Positions 1 to 11,533 of a DNA stretch of 64,000 nucleotides are shown here, one piece after another (the stretch's first letter is position 1; every line of letters starts with the position of its first letter). The stretch comes from Adineta vaga (lineage: Eukaryota; Rotifera), in the NCBI GenBank assembly GCA_021613535.1, contig CP075492.1, forward strand, positions 930,001 through 994,000, given 5' to 3'. The translations under genes were made by a program, and so were the position numbers. The notes under the pieces were generated by a model, which did no database searches, was not told the DNA's origin, and saw nothing but the letters and a program-made list of their open reading frames with translations.

Positions 1-2
1 AA

Positions 3-2909
3 ATGTATAATTGGGAAAAAGCAATGGAACAACGAGTACGTGAAACACGTCAACGTGAAGTTTCGAACATTTACAAAGTCAGTTGCTTAAGAGCTCTCAA
101 TGTTGCTTTTGCTTTTACATCAGTACCCTTAATTTCTCTTGCTACATTTGGTGGTAGTTGGTTATTGGATCGAACTTTACTGTCAGAAAATATATTCACA
201 ATAATAGGCTTTTTCGTCATGGTCCGAGTTCCAGTAACAATTGGATTACCCAGTGCGATCGAAAAATTCAGTGAAGCTCGTGTTTCTGCAAGACGAATTG
301 ATCAATTTATGCAACTTGATATATTATCGAATAAACATGTAAAAATGGAAAATAACAACAGAGATCATATTATTCTAATGGAAGATGCATCATTTTCTTG
401 GAAAGATACTCCTTCTTTATTTTCTCTCAATCTTAAAGTCAAAAGTGGAACTTTAGTTGGAATAAAGGGTCCAATTGGTTCTGGTAAATCAACTTTATTT
501 GCTGCTATTCTAGATGAGATCAATCTTGTTAGTGGTAAATTACAATTATATGTTAATTCAATTTCATATGCACCACAATCAGCTTGGATATTTGCTGATA
601 CGATTCGAGCGAATATTCTTCTTGGCAAAGCAATGGATAATGAACGTTATAAGAATGTCATAAAAGCATGTTGTCTTGATATTGATCTTGAAAATTTCGG
701 TGAAGTTGGTGATTTATTAATGATTGGTGATAAAGGAATAAATTTGAGTGGTGGACAAAGGGCTCGTATATCGCTTGCACGTGCTCTATACGCTAATGCT
801 GACTTATATTTACTCGATGATCCACTTGCTGCCGTTGATCCAAAGGTGGCAAAGCATATTTTTGATCAATGTATTGGACCTCGTAGTCTCCTTCGTGGAA
901 AAACTCGAATATTAATAACACATCAAACACATTTCTTAGTTGAAGCAGATCAAATCATTTCTATGATAAATGGTCATATTGAAGAATCACGGATGGAACT
1001 ATCAAATAATATATCAGAAGTAGAATCATCTGACAACAAGGAAACAGATTGGATACCTAATGCTTCTGTAAATGATATGAATTCAATTGTTAAGAATGAG
1101 ACATCAGTGGAAGGTGCAATTGAATGGCGTGTTTGGCTCAAACTATTTACTGCACCACCTTTACGATGGTTTGGTTTGTTTCTAATGATTAGTTTTATGC
1201 TCATTAATGAAGCTGCATACGACTTTTCAAATGTTTGGCTTGCTATGTGGTCTGATAAAGATAATAAAGAACAACGATTATCGTGTTATGCTTATATCTA
1301 TCTCGGAGCTATAAGTTTTACATTTATCATAGCAATCATACGTGTTGGTTTTGGCTATTATATTATGTTGCGTGGTTCGACCTATTTACACAATGGAATG
1401 CTCAAAGGTATGTTATATACTTCATTACGTTTCTTTGAAAGTAATCCAAGTGGAAGAATCTTGAATCGAGCAAGTAAAGATCAACAAGTATTAGATCAAT
1501 CATTACCATTAGCTTTAATTGATACTATGCAATATCTCTTAATGATTATTGGTTCTATTACAATCATTGGAAGGACTAATCCATGGGTACTTCTAATTCT
1601 CATTCCTTTGATTCCTTCAGTTTTATGGCTTCGTCGATTTTACTTGTGTTCAAGTCGTCAACTGAAACGACTTGAAAGTGTAACACGTAGTCCTATTTAT
1701 ACACTCTTCTCATCATCATTTGACGGACTGACTAGTATTCGTGCATTTAATGTTCAAGATGATTTTTTAAATATGTTTATGGAAAGAATTGATACTAATT
1801 CACGAGCTTACTTCATTCTTTCTACATCTGCATATTGGTTTGGTTTACGACTTGATGTTATAGTATCCTTTCTCACGTTGGTTACTGCTCTTCTTGCAGT
1901 CGCTCTTCGTCATCAAATTGAATCGTCGGCAGCAGCACTTAGTTTAACATATTGTATCAGTTTAACAGGTCTCTTTCCATGGGCTATGCGACAATCAGCC
2001 GAAGCTGAAAATTTCATGACTAGTGCAGAACGTATTCATGAATATAGTCAACTGATACCAGAAAGTCAACAGAACAATAATGTTCTTATTCAACCAGCAA
2101 CGGATTGGCCTTCTCGTGGTATTATTGAATTTAAAGAGTATACTTTTCGTTATCGTCCAGAACTTGATCCTGTACTTAAAAATCTTAATCTACGAATTGA
2201 ATCAAAGGAAAAGATCGGTGTTATTGGTCGAACAGGTATGATTATTTCATTTTTAAGACTATAGTTCAAACCTTATTATTTGACTGGTACGTGTAAGTTT
2301 CCGACTTTTTCTTTAGGTGCCGGCAAATCATCACTTCTTCAAGCTCTCTTTCGACTTATTGATCAATCAACAATTGACGGAACTATACTCATTGATGATA
2401 TCGATATTGGACGTCTTTCACTCGATCATCTTCGTTCTCATCTAAGTGTTATTCCACAAGTGCCCATACTTTTCTGTGGTACACTTCGTTACAATATCGA
2501 TCCATTCGAACAATATTCAGATGAAGAATGTCTTACAGCACTTGAAGCTGTTCAACTCAAACAATTAGTACGCAATCATCCCGATGGACTTCATCTATTA
2601 GTCGCTGAATCGGGTGTTAATTTAAGTACTGGTGAACGTCAATTGATTTGTGTAGCTCGAGCCATTCTAAAGAAGAGTCATATATTGTTGATTGATGAGG
2701 CAACAGCAAATGTTGACCATGCTACTGATAGAATGATTCAAGAGGTGATTTCTGATAAATTCCGTGATTGCACCATATTAACAATTGCTCATCGATTGAA
2801 TACAATTGTCAATAGTGATCGAATTCTTATGTTACAACAGGGAGAAGTTGTCTACTTCGATATACCTAGTAATATTCATCTTGAGGGTGTAAGTTTCGAC
2901 TCATTTTAG
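3..2909 (+). CDS. ABC transporter, ABCC/MRP-type (5' end outside window)
   Basis: ATP-driven full transporter of the multidrug-resistance-associated (ABCC) family, expected in a membrane exporting amphipathic anions or conjugates. The visible protein starts inside the first transmembrane domain (MYNWEKAMEQRV resembles the internal KxYxWE segment of ABCC proteins), so the Met at base 3 is not the true start. NBD1 has Walker A GPIGSGKST (residues 156-164 of the visible part), signature LSGGQ (248-252) and Walker B LYLLDDP. A second set of membrane segments follows. NBD2 Walker A (GRTGAGKSS) is split by an 81-bp GT-AG intron, 2236-2316; its signature is the variant LSTGERQ and Walker B is ILLIDEATANVD. 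The reading frame ends soon after DIPSNIHLEGVSFDSF. The codons for HLEGV coincide with one arm (CTTGAGGGTGT, 2880-2890) of the dispersed hairpin repeat, so the C-terminus may be altered or an additional splice may exist. Family assignment is firm; substrate is unknown. Confidence 0.93.
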
Positions 2910-3049
2910 AGTCTCATCAGGCGGTTTAATAAATTTTGCATAATAAAAACAAAAGGTTCTCAAAATATTTGAAATCCAAAGATTTTTCAAAATTAATTTT
3001 TTGTATTTTTATAAGGGGATATTTGGTGATATTTTTTATTTTACTCCAT

Positions 3050-3106
3050 CTTGAGGGTGTGGGTAAGAGTGAAGTGAATATACTCTCATGTACACCCACA
3101 CCTTCA
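3050..3106. repeat. Telomere-like hairpin (family copy)
   Basis: Inverted repeat with left arm CTTGAGGGTGTGGGT and right arm TACACCCACACCTTCA around a short AT-rich loop. Member of the dispersed family described in the findings. It lies about 140 bp after the ABC transporter stop codon. Confidence 0.75.
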
Positions 3107-3189
3107 TCGAGAATAATTCCAAGCACCTCAGTGTTGTTTTTGTTCGATTATGTTCATCAATGACGAAGTTTAATATTTCCATTTGAATA

Positions 3190-3440
3190 TTATGAATAAA
3201 TAAATAATTTATATGCTTCATATTTAACAGTTTGAGTAAAATTAAATTCATATGATGAATCAGGATTGCATTCTAAACGTGCACCTTTTGTAAAAACCAA
3301 TGATTGAATATGTTTTAATAATTCAATTGTAGGAGGTTTATTTTCATTTAATATAAGAAATGATTGTTTTATTTGATTATCTACAACAAGAATTTTATTT
3401 TCACTAAGTTGTTAACGAATATTTTCAAATTTCAAAATAT
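3190..3440 (-). pseudogene. Unrecognised coding relic between two hairpins
   Basis: On the minus strand a frame reads through about 75 codons (for example QIKQSFLILNENKPP and ARLECNPDSSYEFNF) to a TAA at 3190-3192. It has one in-frame TAA just after ENIR and no visible start. Codon use looks coding, but I do not recognise the family. The fragment is bounded almost exactly by the hairpins at 3050-3106 and 3470-3518. Confidence 0.35.
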
Positions 3441-3469
3441 CTCATTTTTTCTTTTATATAAAAATGAAT

Positions 3470-3518
3470 CTTGAGGGTATTGGTGTTAGACAGATGTAGT
3501 ACTCACACCCACTCTCAA
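3470..3518. repeat. Telomere-like hairpin (family copy)
   Basis: Left arm CTTGAGGGTATTGGTGTTAG and right arm ACTCACACCCACTCTCAA, imperfectly paired across a loop of about 15 bases. Confidence 0.7.
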
Positions 3519-3994
3519 ATGATTACTCCGAGATATCGAAGAACCACTGAAGTTTAACGAAACTAGTAGTATTTCAAGTACAAGTATAATACTTTTACTT
3601 GCATGCAGTGTATATACTTGTCCTAGCTCTGATTTTCATGATATTCAAGCAAGAATGTGGAAAGATTAACGCAAGTTCGTCAACTGACGTCTTAATATTT
3701 CCATTCTTTTTCTATATTTACAGCAAGAGATGATAATTTACGTATGTTATTTTTTTGTTGAGCTATGCTTTTCTAAAGAGAAAAGCAAGTTCCTTCTTTT
3801 AATTCTACATTTTTTAACGTTGTATTTGCTTTAAATAGTTCATGGAATCGTTGTTTCCACAAGCTTTATTTATTGACACTGTACTGGGCGTCTCTCTAGT
3901 ATTATTTTAGTAATTTTTCAAATGATTAACTCAGAATTTAACCGGAAAACAAGTTTCCTCGTGTTTAAATGACGTAAAACAGTTTAATGAAAAT

Positions 3995-4560
3995 ATAATT
4001 CTCTAGAAAATAAAAATGATTTTTTTTTTGTTAAGTTCATAAATAATATAGAGTCATACATCAAAATGTGTTGTCTTGATTTCAATTTCTTAGAATCGAT
4101 ATACATAAATTCATTTGTATAGCAAATTAATTGTTCAAGGTTAACAAATATTTTACAGAATCGATCACGTTGATTTCAATTTTGAAATGAACCATCAAAG
4201 ATTTCTAATTTTTTAATAGATTTATTGAAAAATTTGCAAAATTCATCATCATCATCAAAGCAATCTATTATATCGGATAATTTCATTTTTAAGAACGTCA
4301 ATTGTGTAGCTGATTTGAATATTTCTTTTAATATATCTAAATGTTTCAAACTTCAAATGATAAAGAATTAATATTAGAAAAAAAAATATTGACTTTTTTC
4401 TTCTAAATTTTTCGAATGCAGTGTTAAGTCTTTTACATTATCAAACCTGTTAAGATGATTAATTAATTAATTAATTCATTGTAATATCTATGACCATCAG
4501 ATGGTAGAATGTCGATTTCATCAAATTGATATGGAACAGTCTAAATTAATACCGAAGATT
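3995..4560 (-). pseudogene. Degraded F-box/LRR-like gene remnant (tentative)
   Basis: Minus-strand frames resemble the C-terminal leucine-rich part of rotifer F-box-like proteins: VPYQFDEIDILPSD, HLDILKEIFKSATQL, SIKKLEIFDGSFQN, a stop, then KIFVNLEQLICYTNEF and DSKKLKSRQHILMYDS in the same frame. Frames are interrupted by stops, so no intact protein is possible. The F-box naming rests on remembered pattern similarity only. No intact gene is seen in the rest of 3.5-5.1 kb. Confidence 0.35.
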
Positions 4561-5184
4561 TAGATATAATATATTCCGTATACCAATTATGTTTATTACA
4601 CTAAAAATCATTTTGAAATTCTTTTCAATTTTCTTCGTTAACACAGTTGTGTGTAAAACTAAACTGAGAAAATTAGAATTTGAAATTCTTTAGATGAATT
4701 AACAAAAGATGTTATGAAATGTTGCCATTCCGAAGCATTTATCACATTTTAACTTTTATCATCTATTATTATTAAATTTTCTAAATTTGGGGTTTGTTTT
4801 AATAAGATAAAAAGTTAATAAAAATCACTTTCAAAGTTATTTATATGCAATATTTTCAGATTATTTGTAGAATTACCAATATATTTCATATAATCTACTC
4901 TCACATTTCGATCATTGACAGATTCTAATTTTAAATATTTTAGTTTTGATGTATTTTTACTATTGCATTTTATATCGCATAAAATTTATTTAATGACGCT
5001 CATCATGTTGCTCGACGAGAGAGTTGATATCTTGGAAAAAACTTTCTTGATGAATGAAGAATTGAAAACAAGAGTATTCGAACAGAAATTAGACGAATAT
5101 GAAGTTTAAAATATTGCGCATAATATATGAAACTTTATTGTATTTTAAGAGAAGAAAGAAAAATGGAAATAAAGAAAACTAAAA

Positions 5185-5228
5185 GGGATGTGAATTAAGA
5201 CTATAGTCTGACCCACACCTACACCCTC
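5185..5228. repeat. Telomere-like hairpin, degenerate copy
   Basis: GGGATGTG ... CCCACACCTACACCCTC. Right arm typical of the family, left arm decayed. It sits between relics and the GPCR gene. Confidence 0.5.
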
Positions 5229-5685
5229 TTTTCGTATGTTTTTGACGAATTGTCTCTCGAGAACAGATATGTTTTATATTAGAATAGATATCTTCATGTA
5301 CTACTCGCTGATTCTACAGATGGTCTTTTGTTTTTTAAAAAAACTAATCTTGTAGAATTTCATAAAAGTTGATTGAACAGATCAAAAAGGTTTGTTTCTC
5401 TTCTTTCATCTTTTTCTAATTTAAATTTTTTTCTTATTTTCCTTTTAAACATGTACAGTTAGGATCTAATGATCACACTTTTTTAGAACAATAAAAACAA
5501 ATAATCATAAGTGATATGAATTCATTGATTTAATAAATTTATTTTATATAATTTTAAACAACATCAAAACATTACAACACAAATTCTATTTTTGTCTTTG
5601 AAAACTTTTTTTTTATTAATAATTGCTTCATCACATGTTTTTGTCATATATTGTTGATTAATATTTCTAGTACAGATCTTTGTCA

Positions 5686-6720
5686 TCAATGTTGATAACG
5701 AATAGGTAAACATTTAATGAAGATTTGAAGAGTTGTTTTACGAAATAGACATGATGTTAATAATGATATATAAAATGCTTTGACATTATTTAAATAATAA
5801 CAATAATTTGAAAATAAATAAAATATATATATAAAAGTACCTTGTGTTAAATTTCTAAGACCACCAACAAGAAAAGCAACTGATGAAAACATAATTGTCC
5901 ATTGTAATGAAATAAAAGCTGTTACAATAACTTGCACAAATATCATTCTAATAAAATGATTTCGAGAACGACGGAAATTTCCTGCTGTTGCCTCTCCTGT
6001 TACTTGCTACAAACAAAAAACTTCTATTTTTATTTTTTCAAAGAAAAATCCTTCACTTACTATTCTTTGACGACTCTTTCGAAGATTACGATATGTTAAA
6101 AGAACGAAGATCAACATTGTCATTGGTTGAAGAATACCATTAACGATCATATATAAAATATTATTAGTTAATGGTTGTGTAATTGTACATCCAGTTGTAA
6201 TTCTATATTCATAAAGAATAGGAACACGTATTGAAGCCAAACAACTAATAAGAATAGTAATAACAATACATAACGGAACCATTTTTAGTTTATTAATACG
6301 ACGGATAGGTGATGTAAAACTACATGTACTAGCATATCGATCAATAATTGCCATTAATAAGAAATTCAGCGATAAATAAGGTAAGAATGTAAGACTCGTC
6401 ATTTGAATTGGACATAAATAGGTCAATTCTAACCATGGAATACGAGTTCCATATGTTAATTTCAAATAATTTGCAAATAAATTGAGAACAAGATTTATAA
6501 TATCAATAAATGAACCACAAAGTGAATAAATACAACATGTATTTGAACGAAGTTCACGTTGAAGATAAGTAAGAACATTACCAAAAAATCCAACTAGACC
6601 AAGAATAGCAAATACTAGTGGTAACTGATCGACAATTTGTTTTAATATAACATTAACAATCGTAATTGAGTTTGTTACTGTAGATGAAGTTATATTGTTT
6701 GTTGTACTGTTAGATGCCAT
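5686..6720 (-). CDS. Rhodopsin-like GPCR, two exons, 326 aa
   Basis: Seven-transmembrane G-protein-coupled receptor of class A, probably a neuropeptide- or chemoreceptor-like plasma-membrane receptor. Exon 1 is 6720-6061 and exon 2 is 6006-5686, joined by a 54-bp GTAAGT...TAG intron in phase 0. Exon 1 carries a short N-terminus with Asn-Ser-Thr glycosylation sites, TM1 with GxxGN, TM2, a Cys before TM3, the DRY motif (LLMAIIDRYASTC), TM4, a loop Cys (TTGCTI) and TM5. Exon 2 carries TM6 and TM7 with NNVKAFY in place of NPxxY, then a basic tail (SCLFRKT). Length is normal for the class. The first ATG is followed directly by the expected extracellular tail. Ligand cannot be inferred. Confidence 0.88.
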
Positions 6721-8375
6721 TCGATTGAGTTAAGATCAAATAATGAGATAGAACATTCAGTTGACAGATTGATAAGTTTTGCTTTTTTTTTGTCTTAATG
6801 TCACCTTTGGCTTTAATAATATTATTAAAAAAGTTACGAGAAAAAAAAGAAGAAAAAGCGCCGCTGAGCATAAATACCCCTTCTAAGTGCATCTTTTTTC
6901 CCTCCTACGGCACAATATGATTAATTTAACAAGAATATAAATCTAGATCAAGATTCTCAACCAAGAGAATAAAAGTAATAAAGGAAGTGGATTATCTTAT
7001 AAATTTCTATCGAATTAAATCTTGTGAACCCAAAAGTAAAGATTTCTATGAAAGAAAATTTCAACTTTGAAAATCTCAATATTGTGTTTACATAAGAACA
7101 ATATGTTCTTCTCTTGTCTTGTATAACTTTATGTTGTTACATGATAGATTAGTATATAACTGTTGATTAATTTTCCTTCATAAATATGAGTGAATTGCGT
7201 CGTTATTCTACTGTTTTAAGAAAATCAAAAAAAATTAAAAGTAAATATAAAGAATATTTCAATGCTGTATTCGATAGAGCTTGACGAATTATAGATAAGT
7301 TCGATGTTTTCCCATGTTTCTAAACAAAAGAGTTCATATTTTTCAAGGTTCTTTTAACATAATCAAATAAATTGTTTTAGCAATATCCTTAGAGAATAAG
7401 ATGCCTTAATCAATATTTTCCATTAACGTCATACATTAGCTGACAGCATGTTGAGAAGCAGAATCTAATAAGCGTATGTGGAACTTAATCAACACATATA
7501 AATCTGTATTAAGAGCACAAAAGAGCTGACGGCAATGTCACAGTCACTTCGCTGTCTTCTTTTTTGTTTTTAATCTCTTGTAGAAGGTCCTCAGAAGCTT
7601 TTTTTTAGAACAGATATTTCTTGTCCTCTAGCCTAGCGAGTGTGGATGTAGGAGTATGGACCTGATTGTTCGGTGAAATTGATTTTTCAAAAACAAATCA
7701 ATATTTTGTTTTCGAAAGTTAAAACATATTTGAACAATAATATGTGAGCCATTTTCTCGTATATTAAGTGACCAGATGAATTCGTCTCAGTATTAGGACA
7801 AGCTCAAAATACCTGTCCTCCACGCTGTGAAGTGCACAGTCGAGGGTGAAGTGAGTCGGCCCGACGAGCATTACTTGTTGTAAAAGTTTCTGTGTATTCT
7901 AACGAACGGATCATATAAATATTCTGATGAAATTTAGAATTCTGGATCCAGATAAAACGTTCCAGGATCTTTTACGGAACTTTTTAGGAATTTAATGAAC
8001 AATTTTTAAATTCATTTTTTTTGTGTTTTTCAAGACGACAAGATCTTCACGCAATCCTGAAAGATTGTGCAATAGGATGTTCTAATGATCCTATCTGGAA
8101 CTTGACAAGACTTTTCTCTGACCTATCATCATTTCTTGGAATAATTATGAGAGATGTTTATTCAATAAATCTAAGTAAAAGCTTGACCAGATCCTCATAT
8201 AGTATTATCTTAATATTTCGGCGAAGGCGCCCTGTCGTGTCAATCTATCAAAGTAATCAGAGCAAAAATCCAAGAATGAGATTGTACTATATCTTGTGAA
8301 AAGGAAAATACCAGGATTTAAAATAGGAGCCTATAACAAAGAAAATACGAGGAATTGCGACAGGATTCTTAGTCA
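6721..8375. other. Intergenic region, no gene seen
   Basis: AT-rich sequence upstream of the GPCR gene. No supported coding exon. It holds one copy (7837-7872) of the dispersed 37-bp repeat listed separately. From about 7900 to 8340 the sequence has a degenerate internal periodicity (repeated CAGGATT-like words) that may be relic repeat DNA. Confidence 0.5.
7837..7872 (-). repeat. Dispersed 37-bp repeat, copy 1
   Basis: On the minus strand this reads AATGCTCGTCGGGCC then GACTCACTTCACCCTCGACTG, closely matching the segments at 18667-18703 and 33669-33705. Function unknown; possibly the end of a non-autonomous element. Confidence 0.6.
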
Positions 8376-8426
8376 TCTTGAGGGTGTGGGTGTCGATGCA
8401 GAAATAATATTTACATTCACACCCTG
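8376..8426. repeat. Telomere-like hairpin (family copy)
   Basis: Left arm ATCTTGAGGGTGTGGGTG, right arm CATTCACACCCTGAT, with an AT-rich loop. Confidence 0.75.
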
Positions 8427-9181
8427 ATATGAAATCTTTGTATTGTTAATGATGTCAAATAAGATCAATAGAAATATAAAGATACAGATAACTGAGTGAA
8501 CAACAATATATTCATTGTTTTTTTTTAATAGGAATTTTTTTATCAGATTCGATCGAGTTAAAGATTTACAAGGCTTTGAATCATTCAGATGTTAATTGAT
8601 AAGAGATGTTCTATGTTATAACGAGAAATATAAGATATTTCATATGTCATTAAAAGTACATATACACTTACAGGACATATAAGAACAAAAAACTATCAAA
8701 TGAACGTACTTGTATTATTTACCTGAAGAAGATTACATTGATATATACATATTATCAGTGAAAACAGAATAAAACAAAATTGTTTATTTTAGGATCAGTA
8801 AAATAATACAAATATATAATGATAGTTAATAACAATTTTACTTGTACATCTAATGTTAATTAGAAGATTAAATATTTTCTTATCTATAAACATATAGATA
8901 AATCAAGGTTTTATTTTTCTATTGAATAATAATAAAAAAGAAAAAAAACAACAACAGACATGTTTATATTTACACGTTATAGTTATATTAAAAACAACGC
9001 ATCGATAAATTTTAAATTTAATGATGTAAAATTAGTTTTAATTTTAATTTTAATGAATAATAAATATTTTGTTTATTATCTTCTATATCTTTATTTGTTA
9101 AATAATTTATCATTAAATAAATTTTATATTAGTCATATAAGTACAAAGTAAAGAAAACCTTGTGTCATATAATTACATTCA
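8427..9181. other. AT-rich intergenic DNA, nothing recognised
   Basis: Strongly AT-rich with short A/T runs. No exon, RNA gene or repeat could be supported up to the TA target site of the mariner element. Confidence 0.5.
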
Positions 9182-9183
9182 TA

Positions 9184-10500
9184 ACCCCTGTTGCATAAGT
9201 TTTGAGACAAATTTGTTTTATATATATCTCGGGTTAAACAAACTTTTTTTCCTTTCTCCCTATATCACGTGATAGAGCGTTGAAAGAAGTTCAGTTTGAT
9301 CTAAAATAAATTAGTTCATCTTTATTCATAATAAAATGGTACGTTCAGAAAGAGAATTCCTTGAAAAACGCATTGTACAACACTACGTGAACTTTGCTAA
9401 ACATGAAAAAAGAATTACTGTAAATCATTTTTTACAAGAACAAATTCCACGTCCAACTATATATCGAATCATTAAAAAGTATGAAGAATTTGGTGCTATT
9501 GGTGATAAGCCTAGAGTTGGTCGTCCTAAAAAATTATCAACACAACAATTAAATCGACTAAAACGCTTGACTGACCAAAAGACTGGAGTTTCATTACGTC
9601 AAATTCAACCAGAATTTAATGTCGATATTTCTACACTTAGTCGACAATTAAAAGCTATGGGTATTACGTATCGAAAAAAGAAACGAGCACCCAAATACAC
9701 CGACAAACAACTTGATGAAATTCCAACACGTGCAAGACGATTATGCCGAGCATTATCTGAAGATAATGTTGAATTAGTGTTGGATGACGAAAAGTATTTC
9801 CTATTACATAATGAATCGATATCTGCTAACCGTGGTTTTTATACATCTGATCCAAGTGCTGCACCACCAGAAGTAAAATTTAAACGAACGAAAAAATTTG
9901 AACCCAAAATTATGGTGTGGATTGCCGTGTCCGAATATGGTATCTCCGAGCCCTTCTTCTCACAACAAAAACAAGCTGTTACCAAAACTACTTATTTAAA
10001 TAATTGTATTAAAGCTCGTTTGATGCCATTTATTCAAAACAATCATTCTAAACAAAATGTGTTGTTCTGGCCTGATCTGGCGAGAAGCCATTATGCTCAT
10101 CAAGTGATCGAATATTTAGATGAAAATAACATTCGTTTTGTATCTGAACAAGAAAATCCACAAAACTGTCCACAAGCTCGACCAATCGAAACATTTTGGT
10201 CTATTCTTGAACAAATGGTATATGCTGGTGGTTGGGAAGCACAAAACATTGATCAATTGAAGAGAAGAATTAGGAAAAAATTAGATGAAGTTGATATTAA
10301 AGTTGTACAAACCATGTTTTCAGGCATAGCAAAACAGCTTCGACGAATTGCTGATAAAGGACCTTATGAAGCCTGTTCTTTTTGATTTTTTGTACAGTAG
10401 CATTAGTACTTTTGTTATATAGGAAAAATAAAAAATGAAAGCTTGTTGTTCGAAAAAAACGGATAAAACAAATTTGTCTCAAAACTTATGCAACAGGGGT
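9184..10500 (+). mobile_element. Mariner/Tc1 (DD37E) transposon, apparently intact, 1,317 bp
   Basis: The element is bounded by 38-bp terminal inverted repeats, 9184-9221 and 10463-10500, which I read as perfectly complementary (ends ACCCCTGTTGCATAAG). It is flanked by TA on both sides (9182-9183 and 10501-10502), the duplicated target of this superfamily. A single uninterrupted transposase gene lies inside. Identical ends and an open gene suggest a recent insertion. Confidence 0.95.
9336..10385 (+). CDS. Mariner/Tc1-type transposase, 349 aa
   Basis: Cut-and-paste transposase that binds the element ends and moves it to TA sites. The N-terminal half holds two helix-turn-helix units: RPTIYRIIKKYEEFG, then VSLRQIQPEFNVDIST through LSRQLKAMGI. 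A GRP-type linker (VGRPKKL, residues 61-67) lies between them. The catalytic domain has D151 (LDDEKYF), D247 (FWPDLARSHYA) and E285 (ARPIETFW). Spacing between the last two is 37 residues, hence a DD37E triad. Start is the first ATG, about 115 bp inside the left repeat. No stop or frameshift is seen, so the protein could be active. Confidence 0.95.
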   Translation: MVRSEREFLEKRIVQHYVNFAKHEKRITVNHFLQEQIPRPTIYRIIKKYEEFGAIGDKPRVGRPKKLSTQQLNRLKRLTDQKTGVSLRQIQPEFNVDISTLSRQLKAMGITYRKKKRAPKYTDKQLDEIPTRARRLCRALSEDNVELVLDDEKYFLLHNESISANRGFYTSDPSAAPPEVKFKRTKKFEPKIMVWIAVSEYGISEPFFSQQKQAVTKTTYLNNCIKARLMPFIQNNHSKQNVLFWPDLARSHYAHQVIEYLDENNIRFVSEQENPQNCPQARPIETFWSILEQMVYAGGWEAQNIDQLKRRIRKKLDEVDIKVVQTMFSGIAKQLRRIADKGPYEACSF

Positions 10501-10502
10501 TA

Positions 10503-11533
10503 TTTAGAATCTACTTTATTTTAATCAAAAAAGATATAAAAAACAAATTGTTCTATATGTTTAACTAAGATCTTGAAGAATGACTATCCCTAACAGAAAA
10601 TAGAATCAACATTATAATGTTATCATCTATACTCGATGATTGTTATATAGTTTTATTTATGTGCAGATATTATCGAGAAAAAAATCATGCATTAAAAATG
10701 TTAAGCAGAATGAAACGTAACGACGTAGAAAAATATGTTTACTCTATCTTGAATCTTGTAACATATTTTTTCCATCAAAGCGATTGTTTTAAGCTCTCTA
10801 CAATTTTCGAAGTTAGTTAAGAAACGTAACGCGGCAGAATTGTTTCAATTCGTAAATCGGGTGTGGATGTAGATCAGACTATACTCTTAACCCACAATCA
10901 CATCCTAAAATAGCAAATGGCATTAAAACTAGTAGGAAAAATATGAAAATAAATTCGTATAATCCTTTAATTTCGTATAATTAACTCTGAGAATATTTCT
11001 ATTTGAACTATCTTTTAAAAATCATTCTTTTAAAAGCATCGTCATCTTTCTTTAAAAGTTTTTCTTTTTTTTTCTATTAATATATTCATGTGCTTTGTGC
11101 ATTTAGTTTTTTTTTCAATCTCTTTCATCTTCTATTCAAAGACAAACATTTACTTTTTCTTTCATATTTAAAGTCAAACTTTTGATTTTAATGATGTGAC
11201 GATGAAAATAAAATGTACAGCAGATAAACACAACGATTGATAAGAGAAGAAAATAAATTGTTAAAGAATATATTCTATTGATATTTCTATTATTATAATA
11301 ACAATCAGAGAAAGGGTATTATGTTCGCACCTGGTTGATAGAAAAAGAATATATTATCATCGATTTTAAATAAATTAAAGTCAAACATCGACGAAGTGTA
11401 ACAGAGTTTTAATGGGAAAAAGTAATATTCCAGAAGCCATCTTTTCTCTTTTTTTTCATGGAAAATATTGTGACAATCTTATTTAGAGGGTAAACAACGT
11501 TTTCTTCTTTCAGTTTTTATTTTTTTTATTCAA
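10503..11533. other. Intergenic region with one hairpin
   Basis: AT-rich, no supported gene. Contains the hairpin at 10859-10906. The segment just before 11534 should hold the promoter of the secreted-protein gene, but no clear element was identified. Confidence 0.5.
10859..10906. repeat. Telomere-like hairpin (family copy)
   Basis: GGGTGTGGATGT ... ACCCACAATCACATCCT, imperfect arms, loop includes AGACTATACTC. Confidence 0.6.
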
